Part shown: piece after piece, positions 1 to 6,504 of the stretch
Layout: every line of letters starts with the position of its first letter
Numbering within the stretch: the stretch's first letter is position 1
Assembly: GCA_019247865.1 (NCBI GenBank)
Contig: JAFBAJ010000556.1
Span: 1-10,315, forward strand
DNA length: 10,315 nucleotides
Direction: 5' to 3'
Source: Acidobacteriota bacterium
Lineage (GTDB): Bacteria; Acidobacteriota; Blastocatellia; Pyrinomonadales; Pyrinomonadaceae
Translations under genes and position numbers: made by a program
The notes under the pieces: model-generated
Databases searched by the model: none
What the model saw: only the letters and a program-made list of their open reading frames with translations
What the model was told of the DNA's origin: nothing

Positions 1-1579
1 TGTCTCCGGTGGTGCCGAACTGCGCGCCACGTATCGTCGAGTCGAATGAGTTGACGATGTACCAGGCCCCGTTGCGGAAGATGACGAAGTCGTTGCGGCT
101 GTCGCCGTCGAAGTCCGCAGGCTCAGGCAGATCGCCCGCCGCGCCCCACTTGAAGCCGGAGAGCGCGCCATTCGAGCTCTGGCGCACGTACCAGCTGCCG
201 TTGGACGGTCGGAAGACGCCGAGGTCTGCTTTGCCGTCGCCGTCGAAGTCGTAGGGAACAGCGGGAGGCCGCGCGGTCGTCTGGAAACGCACCAGCGCGA
301 ACCCTATGAAGCTACTACCTGAAATATAGCCGCCCGAAGCTCCTGCGACCACGATCTTGCCGTCGGGCTGGATGGCGATGGCGGCCACGTTATCGGTCGT
401 CGGATTGAAGCCGCCGAGATTTGCGCTCGCCCGACCGTCTCCATCGAAGGTCGTGTCGAGCGTCCCGTCGCTATTCAAACGCAACAACCCGAAATCGCTG
501 TTGATGGTAACTCCGACGAGGAACTTGCCGTCAGCCTGGAGCTTGATGTCCTCCGGGCTCAGGTTCTCATTGGCCGGGGGGCCGATAAAGGTTGGGTCAG
601 GCGTGCCGTCTTCATTCAGTCGAACAATGACGAGGTGCGCGCCCACTCCGGTCACGACGAGCTTGCCGTCCGGTTGCAGCAACAGGTCTTTCACACCATC
701 GTCGCTCGTGCCACGGTCGAAGCTGATGAGGCCGCCCGTGCCGAAACTCGCGTCCACGCTGCCGTCGCTGTTGTAGCGCGCGACCGCCATGTCCCAGATC
801 GTGTTCAGATTGATGATCTGACCGCCGACCCAGATTTTTCCGTCCGGCCTTAACACGATGGATGTTGCCCTCTCGCCCCAGGTAGTGTTCGAATTGACTT
901 TGCCAGCGGTTCCGAAGCCAGTGTCCACCGTGCCGTTGCTGTTGTAACGCACCATCGCCAGCTCGTATTGCTGCTGCTGGTTGACGTAGTAGGCCGAGCC
1001 GACGCAGACGATCTTGCCGTCCGGTTGCAGGGCCATATCAAGCATTTGATCCGACTTGGTAGCGAAATCGGTCGTGACCGTGCCGCCCGTCCCGAAGCTC
1101 GTGTCGAGCGTCCCGTTCGGATTGTAGCGCGCCAGCCCGAAATCGTAGCCGTCAGTGGTCGGAGTCGTGCGGACGTAACCGCCCGCCAGAATCTTGCCGT
1201 CCGGCTGAATCAACAACGTGTTGGCTCCAGAGTACTGGCTCTGATTCGGAAAGATCGTCACCACAACTCCGGGAATTCCGCCCGTCCCGAAGGTTGGATC
1301 GAGGCTGCCGTCCGGGTTGTAACGCGCGAGCACAAATCCTCCGTTGGGAAACGCGCGCTCCCCCACGACGACTATCTTGCCGTCCGCCTGGAGCGCCATG
1401 TCTCTGCCGATGCTTTCCAGAGGTTTGATCACGGTGCCGCTCGTGCCGAACCTGTAATCCAGAATCACGTCCGCAGCCAAAGCCCTGTGCGGCAGTCCTG
1501 CGCACCAGAGCAGCGTCGCCAACAAGCTGACCGCAAACGGCTTGCTCAAGCCAAAAATGAAGCGAGGCAGTGTTCTCAT
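1..1579 (-). CDS. Secreted delta-60 repeat / FG-GAP repeat protein (C-terminus outside window)
   Basis: The minus-strand frame is open from an ATG at 1579 to the window edge: 526 residues, no stop, so the C-terminus is missing. GGGGAAG (1584-1590) lies 4 bases before the ATG. A signal peptide (residues 1-36, hydrophobic core about 16-28, likely cut after ALA) precedes seven delta-60-type repeats. Their DGK(I/L/F) motifs start at D66, D127, D187, D246, D304, D350 and D406, and most repeats carry an 'ARYN.DG..D.SFGTGG' signature; the sixth is about 12 residues short. Two FG-GAP/VCBS-like units follow, with Ca-binding-like DFDGDGKAD (from residue 444) and DFDGDSRND (from 489), 45 residues apart. 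Both repeat types are known as beta-rich and propeller-like; seven units would fit one seven-bladed propeller (inference). It is probably exported or surface-located. The ligand is unknown and no catalytic motif is seen. Domain identity is firm, function is not. Confidence 0.93.
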   Translation of the reverse strand, partial: MRTLPRFIFGLSKPFAVSLLATLLWCAGLPHRALAADVILDYRFGTSGTVIKPLESIGRDMALQADGKIVVVGERAFPNGGFVLARYNPDGSLDPTFGTGGIPGVVVTIFPNQSQYSGANTLLIQPDGKILAGGYVRTTPTTDGYDFGLARYNPNGTLDTSFGTGGTVTTDFATKSDQMLDMALQPDGKIVCVGSAYYVNQQQQYELAMVRYNSNGTVDTGFGTAGKVNSNTTWGERATSIVLRPDGKIWVGGQIINLNTIWDMAVARYNSDGSVDASFGTGGLISFDRGTSDDGVKDLLLQPDGKLVVTGVGAHLVIVRLNEDGTPDPTFIGPPANENLSPEDIKLQADGKFLVGVTINSDFGLLRLNSDGTLDTTFDGDGRASANLGGFNPTTDNVAAIAIQPDGKIVVAGASGGYISGSSFIGFALVRFQTTARPPAVPYDFDGDGKADLGVFRPSNGSWYVRQSSNGALSGFKWGAAGDLPEPADFDGDSRNDFVIFRNGAWYIVNSFDSTIRGAQFGTTGD

Positions 1580-1583
1580 CAAT

Positions 1584-1590
1584 CTTCCCC
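1584..1590 (-). promoter_or_regulatory. Ribosome binding site of the delta-60 repeat gene
   Basis: GGGGAAG on the minus strand, 4 bases before the ATG at 1579. It fixes the start of a gene whose other end is outside the window. Confidence 0.6.
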
Positions 1591-1685
1591 TATCTCAAAA
1601 TGAATCGTTACGGACTCTGTGCTCTGGTAGGCAAAAGGAGATGTCGGCCTGCCGAGCCAGTCCGACCGGTTTGAGGGACACCGGT

Positions 1686-1715
1686 ATCTTAACGCAAGGG
1701 TAAGCGATAGAACAA
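1686..1715 (-). promoter_or_regulatory. Possible sigma-70-like promoter of the delta-60 repeat gene
   Basis: On the minus strand TTGTTC (1710-1715) and TAAGAT (1686-1691) are separated by 18 bases, a moderate match to -35/-10 boxes. This would give a 5' leader of roughly 100 bases before the ATG at 1579. The assignment is by eye only, and promoter consensus in this phylum is not well established. The rest of 1592-1750 holds no gene I can support. Confidence 0.25.
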
Positions 1716-1751
1716 TTTGGTAGTGTGTCAGTTTCAGAACTTAATTCTGGA

Positions 1752-1836
1752 AAGCAGTTTCGCGCAAAGGCGCAAAGACGCAAAGAAGAGCTGGAATGCT
1801 TTCCTTTGCGTCTTTGCGCCTTTGCGTGAGCTTCTT
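1752..1836. repeat. Palindromic 3x8-mer repeat element, copy 1
   Basis: The arms 1763-1785 and 1804-1826 are exact inverted repeats of 23 bases around an 18-base loop. Each arm is three tandem 8-mers of the form RCGCAAAG. Pairing continues outward through 1759-1762 with 1827-1830, including two G-T positions that would be G-U wobbles in plus-strand RNA. The element begins about 40 bases beyond the stop of the minus-strand secreted protein gene (stop at 1868-1870). Its flanks (AGCAGTTT on the left, GAGCTTCTT on the right) resemble those of the two other copies. It may act as a transcription terminator or mRNA 3'-end stabiliser, or be a REP/MITE-like mobile palindrome; the sequence alone does not decide. 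Confidence 0.85.
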
Positions 1837-1867
1837 ACGTTTTGCTGCTTCACCCGAGTCCGGGGTT

Positions 1868-2800
1868 TTAAGGCTCAGGACTGTAGCGACTGTCTTCAAA
1901 GCCGCGCGCTCTTTCGCGCCGCCGGAGCGTGCCCGGGTCCGGGTACGGATAGGGGCGCGGGTTGACGCCGAGCCTGACCAGCGCCGCGCGGAATTCGTAA
2001 CGGAGGGTCACTTCGGCCGTCGCGCGGTCTTCCAGATCGAGGTTGATCCAGCGCACGTCGTGACGCACGTTGCGCCCGATGCCCGTCGCAGCGTAATCGT
2101 CATCCGGCGCGGGATAAGCTTCGGACTTACTTTGCGAGCTGCGATTGCTGCTCGGCTCTTTCGCAGCTCCTGCATTCGGCGCAGGGGCCCTACTCTCATC
2201 CGCACTCTCGCCAACTCCATCATCATAATCGCGGCCCCGGCGCGGCTGCACGACGACGGCCGGGCGACGCTCGCGGAAGAAGACCGCCGAGATGACGCCG
2301 AGGTTCGAGGTCTGTCCCAGCTTCGCGCCGTAGGATTCGCGCTCGGTCGTGAAATAGAAGTGGCGCGCGCGCGCAGAGCTCATCTGCCAGCCGCTGATGG
2401 TGATCGTCCCGTAAGGCTCTATCACCCACTTGCTGGCATTCGCGGCCGACGTGCGGCGCGCGTCTATCGTGTTGAGCCCGTCCACAGCCAGCGCGGCCGC
2501 GACCCTCACGCCGAGCGGATTGCGTATGCGCAGCTCGTACTCTATGCCCTCCTGCGCCTCTACGTAGCTCCGGCCGCGCGCGTAATACTCCGGCAGCGGA
2601 ATGCCGTTGATGAGCACTTCGATGTCGAAGCCCTGCGCGTTGACGACGGGCGGCTCCGGCGGCTCCGGCGGCGCGGGCAGCGCGTGCAAGGGCGCGGGCG
2701 CGCCGATATGCGCCCAGACCTTCTTCGCCGGCGCACCAAACAGGGACAGCGCCAGCGTGCTCGCCCCGAACAGAAACAGCAGAATCATGGCCTTTTTCAT
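1868..2800 (-). CDS. Secreted protein of unknown function with Pro-rich linker and acidic/Ser-rich linker
   Basis: This encodes 310 residues. I choose the ATG at 2800 because GGAG (2810-2813) lies 9 bases upstream; an in-frame ATG at 2809 abuts that motif, and a GTG at 2830 would need a longer charged leader. The signal peptide is MKKAMILLFLFG..., probably cut after VWA (residue 30). Then come a Pro/Glu spacer (about 41-51, encoded by a GGCGGCTCC 9-base tandem repeat on the plus strand), a beta-rich region (57-180) with motifs such as 'VDGLNTIDAR', 'YGTITISGWQ' and 'LGVISAVFFRER', a hydrophilic Asp/Ser/Pro linker (185-230), and a C-terminal segment (235-280) containing 'VRWINLDLED'. I recall unnamed bacterial proteins resembling the central region but know no function. 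No catalytic motif is apparent. It is divergent from the sensor kinase gene, which may regulate it (inference). Confidence 0.85.
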   Translation of the reverse strand: MKKAMILLFLFGASTLALSLFGAPAKKVWAHIGAPAPLHALPAPPEPPEPPVVNAQGFDIEVLINGIPLPEYYARGRSYVEAQEGIEYELRIRNPLGVRVAAALAVDGLNTIDARRTSAANASKWVIEPYGTITISGWQMSSARARHFYFTTERESYGAKLGQTSNLGVISAVFFRERRPAVVVQPRRGRDYDDGVGESADESRAPAPNAGAAKEPSSNRSSQSKSEAYPAPDDDYAATGIGRNVRHDVRWINLDLEDRATAEVTLRYEFRAALVRLGVNPRPYPYPDPGTLRRRERARGFEDSRYSPEP

Positions 2801-2855
2801 CTCTCGCATCTCCTTTCGAGCAGTCGCCACAATAACTCGCCGTCTGAACGAAGAG

Positions 2856-2891
2856 AGCCACCCTTTCTTGCATCAGCTTGCAAACGTGGCT
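2856..2891. promoter_or_regulatory. Nested inverted repeats in the divergent intergenic region
   Basis: The 115-base gap between the divergent secreted-protein gene and the sensor kinase holds AGCCAC (2856-2861) facing GTGGCT (2886-2891). Inside this pair is TTGCA (2868-2872) facing TGCAA (2879-2883). The nested symmetry could be an operator serving both genes, but the arms are only 5-6 bases and could arise by chance. No convincing -35/-10 pair was found for either direction. Confidence 0.25.
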
Positions 2892-2915
2892 GAGAGCTTG
2901 TAAAAGGCTTGAGTG

Positions 2916-4025
2916 ATGCGAAAGCGTGGCTGGCTCATCTGGGGTTTGCTGTTCGTGGGATTGACGCTGCTGGGGCTCTCTTTCAGCGTCAACGACTACG
3001 TCTTCCGGGACATGCTCCGGGACTATTACCGGTCTCTGGATTCATTCTGGAGCATGTTGTCATGGGACCTGGTTTACTGGCCGACGTGGGCGCTGCTGTC
3101 GCCGTTGATCTACCTGCTCGCGCGCCGTTTCCCGCTCGGGCGCGACAACTGGCCTCGAAACCTGCTCCTCAGCCTGTCGGCCGGGTTGCTGCTCACCATC
3201 GTGCATCGCGTCATCTATTATTCGATCATCTGGCTCATCCAAACAGCGATGGGCGCGAAGCTGCCTTTCCTCAAACCGGCGCTCCTGTTGTACAACCTGC
3301 CGACCGGCTTGATGACCTATGGCGTGATACTGCTCGGCATCAACCTCATCAACTACGCTGCCAACCGTGGAGCAGAGGCGCGCACCTCGCGCCTCAGGGC
3401 CGAGCTGACGCAGGCTCAGCTACAGGTCTTGCGGATGCAGCTCCAGCCGCACTTTCTCTTTAACACGCTCAGCTCCATCTCCGCGCTGTTGAATGAAGAC
3501 GTGAAGGCCGCAGACCGCATGCTGGCGCGGCTCGGCGATTTTCTGCGCCTGACGCTCAAAAGCTCAGCGGCGCAGACGGTCACGCTGGAAGAGGAGCTGG
3601 ATTTCCTGCGTCGCTATCTGGAGATCGAGCAGGTGCGGCTCGAAGAGCGTCTACAGGTCAGCTATGAGTTGGAGCCGGACGTGCTCGGCGCGCAGGTGCC
3701 GAACCTGATCCTCCAGCCCATCATCGAGAACGCCATCAAGCACGGCGTCCGCCAGAGCTTCGGACAGGTGCGGATCGTCGTCTCAGGCAAACGCGAGGGC
3801 GACAAACTTCATTTAGAGATCAGAGACAACGGCGAGAGCTGGCAGCACGCCGGCGACCACAGCGAAGGCTTCGGCCTGACGAACACGCGCGCACGCCTGA
3901 AGAGCGCGTACGGCGCGGATTATACGTTCGACCTGCGACGCACGACGGACGAATGGACTGTCGCAACGCTCGAAATACCTCTCATCGCGGCGGCACAGGT
4001 CGAGCCCGCCGCCCTCTCAAGCTGA
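2916..4025 (+). CDS. LytS/YehU-family membrane sensor histidine kinase
   Basis: This 369-residue protein is the sensor half of a two-component system; it should autophosphorylate on His and pass the phosphate to the regulator encoded next. Four hydrophobic segments (about 7-25, 52-69, 83-108, 124-148) form a short membrane domain with no recognisable extracellular sensor. A coiled-coil-like linker (150-172) leads to the His_kinase-family motif 'LQPHFLFNTLSSIS' with H179. The ATPase part shows the N box 'QPIIENAIKHG' (N272), the G1-like 'IRDNG' (302-306) and the G2-like 'GFGLTNTRARL' (318-328). The ATG at 2916 is chosen because AAAAGG (2902-2907) is 8 bases upstream; a GTG one codon earlier is possible. 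The stop TGA shares its last base with the ATG of the regulator, implying translational coupling. The signal sensed is unknown. Confidence 0.95.
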   Translation: MRKRGWLIWGLLFVGLTLLGLSFSVNDYVFRDMLRDYYRSLDSFWSMLSWDLVYWPTWALLSPLIYLLARRFPLGRDNWPRNLLLSLSAGLLLTIVHRVIYYSIIWLIQTAMGAKLPFLKPALLLYNLPTGLMTYGVILLGINLINYAANRGAEARTSRLRAELTQAQLQVLRMQLQPHFLFNTLSSISALLNEDVKAADRMLARLGDFLRLTLKSSAAQTVTLEEELDFLRRYLEIEQVRLEERLQVSYELEPDVLGAQVPNLILQPIIENAIKHGVRQSFGQVRIVVSGKREGDKLHLEIRDNGESWQHAGDHSEGFGLTNTRARLKSAYGADYTFDLRRTTDEWTVATLEIPLIAAAQVEPAALSS

Positions 4026-4819
4026 TGCAGGAGAAGATACGCACGCTGATCGTGGATGACGAGCCGAAAGAGCGGCGGCGCGTGCGACGACTGCTCGAAG
4101 AAGACCCGGAGATAGAGGTCATCGGCGAGTGCGCGAGCGGGCGCGAAACCGTCGAAGCCATTCAGGCGCACCATCCCGACCTGGTCTTTCTGGATGTCGA
4201 GATGCGGCCGGGCATCAACGGCTTCGAGGCGCTGGCGCTCGTCGACGAAACGAAGATGCCGCTCGTCATCTTCGTCACAGGCTATGACGAATACGCCCTC
4301 CGCGCCTTCGACCTGCATCCGATTGATTACCTCCTCAAGCCCTACGACGAGGCGCGCTTTCAGGCCGCGCTCGCGCAGGCCAAGCGCAGCCTCCGCACGG
4401 AACAGCTCGCGGCACGCTACGCGCACATCATCTCGCTTCTGGAAGAGTTCAAAGGCGGCCCTCCAGCCGGCCACGAACCATCGCGTGAAGAGCGCACGGA
4501 GTTCCTGCTCGTCAAAGAGCACGACCGCGAACGGCTGCTGAAAGTCTCTTCGATTGACTGGATCAAGGCCGAGGACAAATACGTCTCGCTGCACGTCTCC
4601 GGAGAGCCGCGTGTAGTGCATCACGAAGCCATCTCTTCCTTAGCCAAGCGGCTCGACCCGAAACAGTTTCTGCGCATACACCGCTCCTACCTCGTCAACA
4701 TCAACAGCATACGCGAGATCATTCCCTGGTTTCACCGCAAGTACAAAGTCCTCCTCCACGACGGCACGGAACTCAGCATGAGCCGCAGCCGCCACAAGCG
4801 CCTCTTCGAGAGCCGGTAA
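4025..4819 (+). CDS. LytTR-family response regulator
   Basis: This 264-residue DNA-binding regulator partners the kinase it overlaps (TGATG, one shared base). I chose the ATG at 4025; the frame is open further upstream, but that stretch lies over the end of the kinase and has no receiver-domain similarity. The receiver domain (about 4-120) has the acidic pair D11-D12, the phospho-acceptor D57 in 'FLDVEM', T85 in 'FVTG' and K105 in 'LLKP'. A linker (123-155) joins it to a LytTR domain (158-263) with 'WIKAEDKYVSLHV' (179-191) and the signature 'FLRIHRSYLVN' (215-225). Relative to the usual DxxMPxxxG pattern there is one extra residue after D57 (DVEMRPGING). LytTR proteins bind paired direct repeats in promoters; targets here are unknown, the divergent secreted-protein gene and the peptide transporter being nearby candidates (inference). 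Confidence 0.96.
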   Translation: MQEKIRTLIVDDEPKERRRVRRLLEEDPEIEVIGECASGRETVEAIQAHHPDLVFLDVEMRPGINGFEALALVDETKMPLVIFVTGYDEYALRAFDLHPIDYLLKPYDEARFQAALAQAKRSLRTEQLAARYAHIISLLEEFKGGPPAGHEPSREERTEFLLVKEHDRERLLKVSSIDWIKAEDKYVSLHVSGEPRVVHHEAISSLAKRLDPKQFLRIHRSYLVNINSIREIIPWFHRKYKVLLHDGTELSMSRSRHKRLFESR

Positions 4820-4821
4820 AA

Positions 4822-4906
4822 AACAGTCTCACGCAAAGGCGCAAAGACGCAAAGAAGAACCTAAAGTCTTTCTTTGCGTCTTTGCGCCTTTGCGTGAGAC
4901 TTCTTT
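4822..4906. repeat. Palindromic 3x8-mer repeat element, copy 2 (best-preserved hairpin)
   Basis: The arms 4825-4856 and 4870-4901 are perfect inverted repeats of 32 bases around a 13-base loop, each containing three tandem 8-mers (ACGCAAAG, GCGCAAAG, ACGCAAAG). The left arm starts 5 bases after the response-regulator stop (4817-4819). A T-rich run, TTCTTTTT (4901-4908), follows the right arm, so in plus-strand RNA this would be a very stable hairpin followed by U residues, compatible with an intrinsic terminator for the kinase-regulator operon. It belongs to the same family as the copies near 1752 and 6391. Confidence 0.92.
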
Positions 4907-4971
4907 TTGAAACATTTCGCGCCTCATGGTGACATCTCGCGCCCTGCTTTAACCACTTCGCGGAAAAACGA

Positions 4972-5001
4972 TTGGCACACCTGCGGCCTTGCTTCTACTC
5001 T
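4972..5001 (+). promoter_or_regulatory. Putative sigma-70-like promoter of the peptide transporter gene
   Basis: TTGGCA (4972-4977) and TACTCT (4996-5001) are 18 bases apart, matching the -35 box at 5 of 6 and the -10 box at 4 of 6 positions. Transcription would begin near 5008, giving a leader of about 40 bases before the ATG at 5047. Together with the hairpin at 4825-4901 this suggests the transporter is transcribed separately from the two-component pair. Confidence 0.4.
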
Positions 5002-5031
5002 GCGCGCGCGTCTCCCCGCAGTCCGTCTCAG

Positions 5032-5036
5032 AGGAG
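5032..5036 (+). promoter_or_regulatory. Ribosome binding site of the peptide transporter gene
   Basis: AGGAG lies 10 bases before the ATG at 5047. It decides between that start and an in-frame upstream start at 4972 that would add 25 residues with no resemblance to a transporter N-terminus. Confidence 0.6.
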
Positions 5037-5046
5037 AAAGTTCAAG

Positions 5047-6390
5047 ATGAGTGTGCAGACGATTCCCGCGACAGCCGAGCCGGCCGTCTATGAGGACAAC
5101 ATCCAAGCGTCGAGCATCGCCGGACATCCGGCGGCATTGACCACTCTGTTCCTGACGGAGATGTGGGAGCGTTTCAGCTATTACGGGATGCGCGCGCTGC
5201 TCGTGCTCTACATGGTCGCGCCTGCGAGTGAGGGCGGCCTGACCTTTGATACCGGCAAGGCCGCGCGCATCTACGGCCTCTACACCGGCGCGGTCTATTT
5301 CACGAACATCTTCGGCGGCGCGCTGGCCGACCGCCTGTTGGGAGCGCGACTGGCAGTCCTCCTCGGCGGCATCATCATCGCCGCGGGCCATTTCTCGATG
5401 GCGCTTCAGGCGCTCCCGGCCTTTTACGCGGGGATGGTGCTGATCGTCATCGGGACGGGGCTCCTGAAGCCAAACATCTCGGTCATGGTCGGCAAGCTCT
5501 ACAAGGAAGACGACCCGCGCCGCGACAGCGGCTTCTCAATCTTTTACATGGGCATCAATCTGGGAGCGATGTTCGCGCCGCTCATCTGCGGCTACATAGG
5601 ACAGCGCATCAGTTGGCATCTGGGCTTTGCGATGGCTGGCGTCGGGATGACGCTCGGCCTCATTCAATACGTCGCGCATCGCGGGCGGCTGGCGCACGTC
5701 GGCGGACGCCCGGCGCGAGATACGGTTCAAGCCGCACACGCGCCCCGCCAGCCCTTGACGAGTGAAGACAAGCGACGGCTGCTGGTCGTCTGTCTGCTCT
5801 GCTTCTTCTCGATCCTCTTCTGGATGTCATTCGAGCAGGCGGGGACGAGCTTTAATCTCTTCGCGGAGAGACACACGCGGACGGAATTCTTCGGCTTCAA
5901 TTTTCCGTCGAGCTGGTTTCAGTCGGTCAACTCGGTCTTCATTCTGACGCTCGCGCCGCTCTTCTCTATCCTCTGGCTGCGCATGGGCCGCAGGCAACCG
6001 TCGAGCCCGGCCAAGTTCTCTTTCGGCCTTCTGTTCGTCGGCGTCGGGATGTTCGTTATCTCCGCCGCCTCGCTCTTTATCGGGAGCGGCAAGGTGAGTC
6101 CCTTGTGGCTCATCGCGCTCTACTTCATACACACCATCGGCGAGCTGTGCCTGAGCCCGGTCGGCCTCAGCACTGTGACCAAGCTCTCGCCCGCGCGCCT
6201 GGTCGGCTCGATGATGGGCGTCTGGTTTCTGGCGGCGGCCTTAGGCAATTACCTGGCTGGAACGATGGCGGGATTTTATCAGGATGATGCAGGCGTGCTG
6301 TTCAAGCTCTTCATGGGGCTCGGCGTCACCGCGCTCATCGGAGCGGCGCTCCTGTTCGTTCTGCTCCCCTTTGTGCGGAAATTGAAATAA
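5047..6390 (+). CDS. POT/PTR2-family proton-dependent oligopeptide transporter
   Basis: This 447-residue inner-membrane protein belongs to the major facilitator superfamily and should import di- and tripeptides with protons. The POT proton-coupling motif ExxER is present in the first helix as 'TEMWERFSYYGMRALL' (E38, E41, R42). An MFS motif A-like loop 'ADRLLGARLAVLLGG' runs from residue 94. The PTR2 signature region 'GTGLLKPNISVMVGKLY' begins at G136 with the conserved Lys at 141, and 'FSIFYMGINLGA' follows. 'FEQAGTSFNLFA' lies at the start of the C-terminal half, after a cytoplasmic loop. The length and the pattern of about 12 hydrophobic segments suit compact bacterial POT proteins, and the protein appears complete. 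It lies convergent to a secreted M1 peptidase operon, which could supply its substrates (inference). The exact substrate range cannot be read from sequence. Confidence 0.96.
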   Translation: MSVQTIPATAEPAVYEDNIQASSIAGHPAALTTLFLTEMWERFSYYGMRALLVLYMVAPASEGGLTFDTGKAARIYGLYTGAVYFTNIFGGALADRLLGARLAVLLGGIIIAAGHFSMALQALPAFYAGMVLIVIGTGLLKPNISVMVGKLYKEDDPRRDSGFSIFYMGINLGAMFAPLICGYIGQRISWHLGFAMAGVGMTLGLIQYVAHRGRLAHVGGRPARDTVQAAHAPRQPLTSEDKRRLLVVCLLCFFSILFWMSFEQAGTSFNLFAERHTRTEFFGFNFPSSWFQSVNSVFILTLAPLFSILWLRMGRRQPSSPAKFSFGLLFVGVGMFVISAASLFIGSGKVSPLWLIALYFIHTIGELCLSPVGLSTVTKLSPARLVGSMMGVWFLAAALGNYLAGTMAGFYQDDAGVLFKLFMGLGVTALIGAALLFVLLPFVRKLK

Positions 6391-6504
6391 AAACAATTTC
6401 ACGCAAAGGCGCAAAGGCGCGAAGAAAAAGCGCGAAGAGGTTTGCGTGCTGCTTGCCCTCGCGCTTCTTAATCTTCGCGCCTTTGCGCCTTTGCGTGAGA
6501 CTTA
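6391..6504. repeat. Palindromic 3x8-mer repeat element, copy 3 (long-loop form between convergent genes)
   Basis: The perfect arms 6399-6425 and 6472-6498 (27 bases) are each three 8-mers. In the innermost unit two bases differ from copies 1 and 2 (GCGCGAAG instead of ACGCAAAG), and the opposite arm carries the matching changes, so pairing is kept. The 46-base interior holds a further stem, AAGCGCGA (6428-6435) facing TCGCGCTT (6459-6466). The element fills nearly the whole space between the transporter stop (6388-6390) and the stop of the convergent DUF6702-like gene (6502-6504). It is well placed to act as a bidirectional terminator or to block read-through (inference). Confidence 0.9.

Noticed and set aside
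968..1603. A 211-codon plus-strand open frame over the delta-60 repeat gene.
   Set aside because: It is a repetitive shadow of the repeats; the minus strand gives a signal peptide and seven recognisable units.
1752..1836. Terminal inverted repeats of an insertion sequence spanning copies 1 to 3.
   Set aside because: Each copy is a complete palindrome on its own and the DNA between copies holds ordinary chromosomal genes with no transposase.
1717..1965. A small plus-strand open frame reading through repeat copy 1 ('SFAQRRKDAKK', 'FLCVFAPLRELL').
   Set aside because: Its sequence is the translation of the palindromic 8-mer repeat, a known source of false hypothetical proteins.
1796..2893. A 365-codon plus-strand open frame antisense to the unknown secreted protein.
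   Set aside because: It begins inside repeat copy 1, is extremely Arg/Ala-rich without domain patterns, and lies over a minus-strand gene with a signal peptide and ribosome binding site.
3953..4024. N-terminal extension of the response regulator by 24 codons.
   Set aside because: These codons lie over the end of the kinase gene and give a low-complexity Arg-rich stretch; the ATG at 4025 with the TGATG junction is the natural start.
3920..4624. A 234-codon minus-strand open frame antisense to the response regulator.
   Set aside because: The plus strand encodes a complete receiver plus LytTR domain; the antisense product shows no family pattern.
1752..6504. CRISPR-like array from the recurring 8-mer repeats.
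   Set aside because: There are only three dispersed copies, each itself a hairpin, separated by whole genes, with no spacer regularity and no cas genes.
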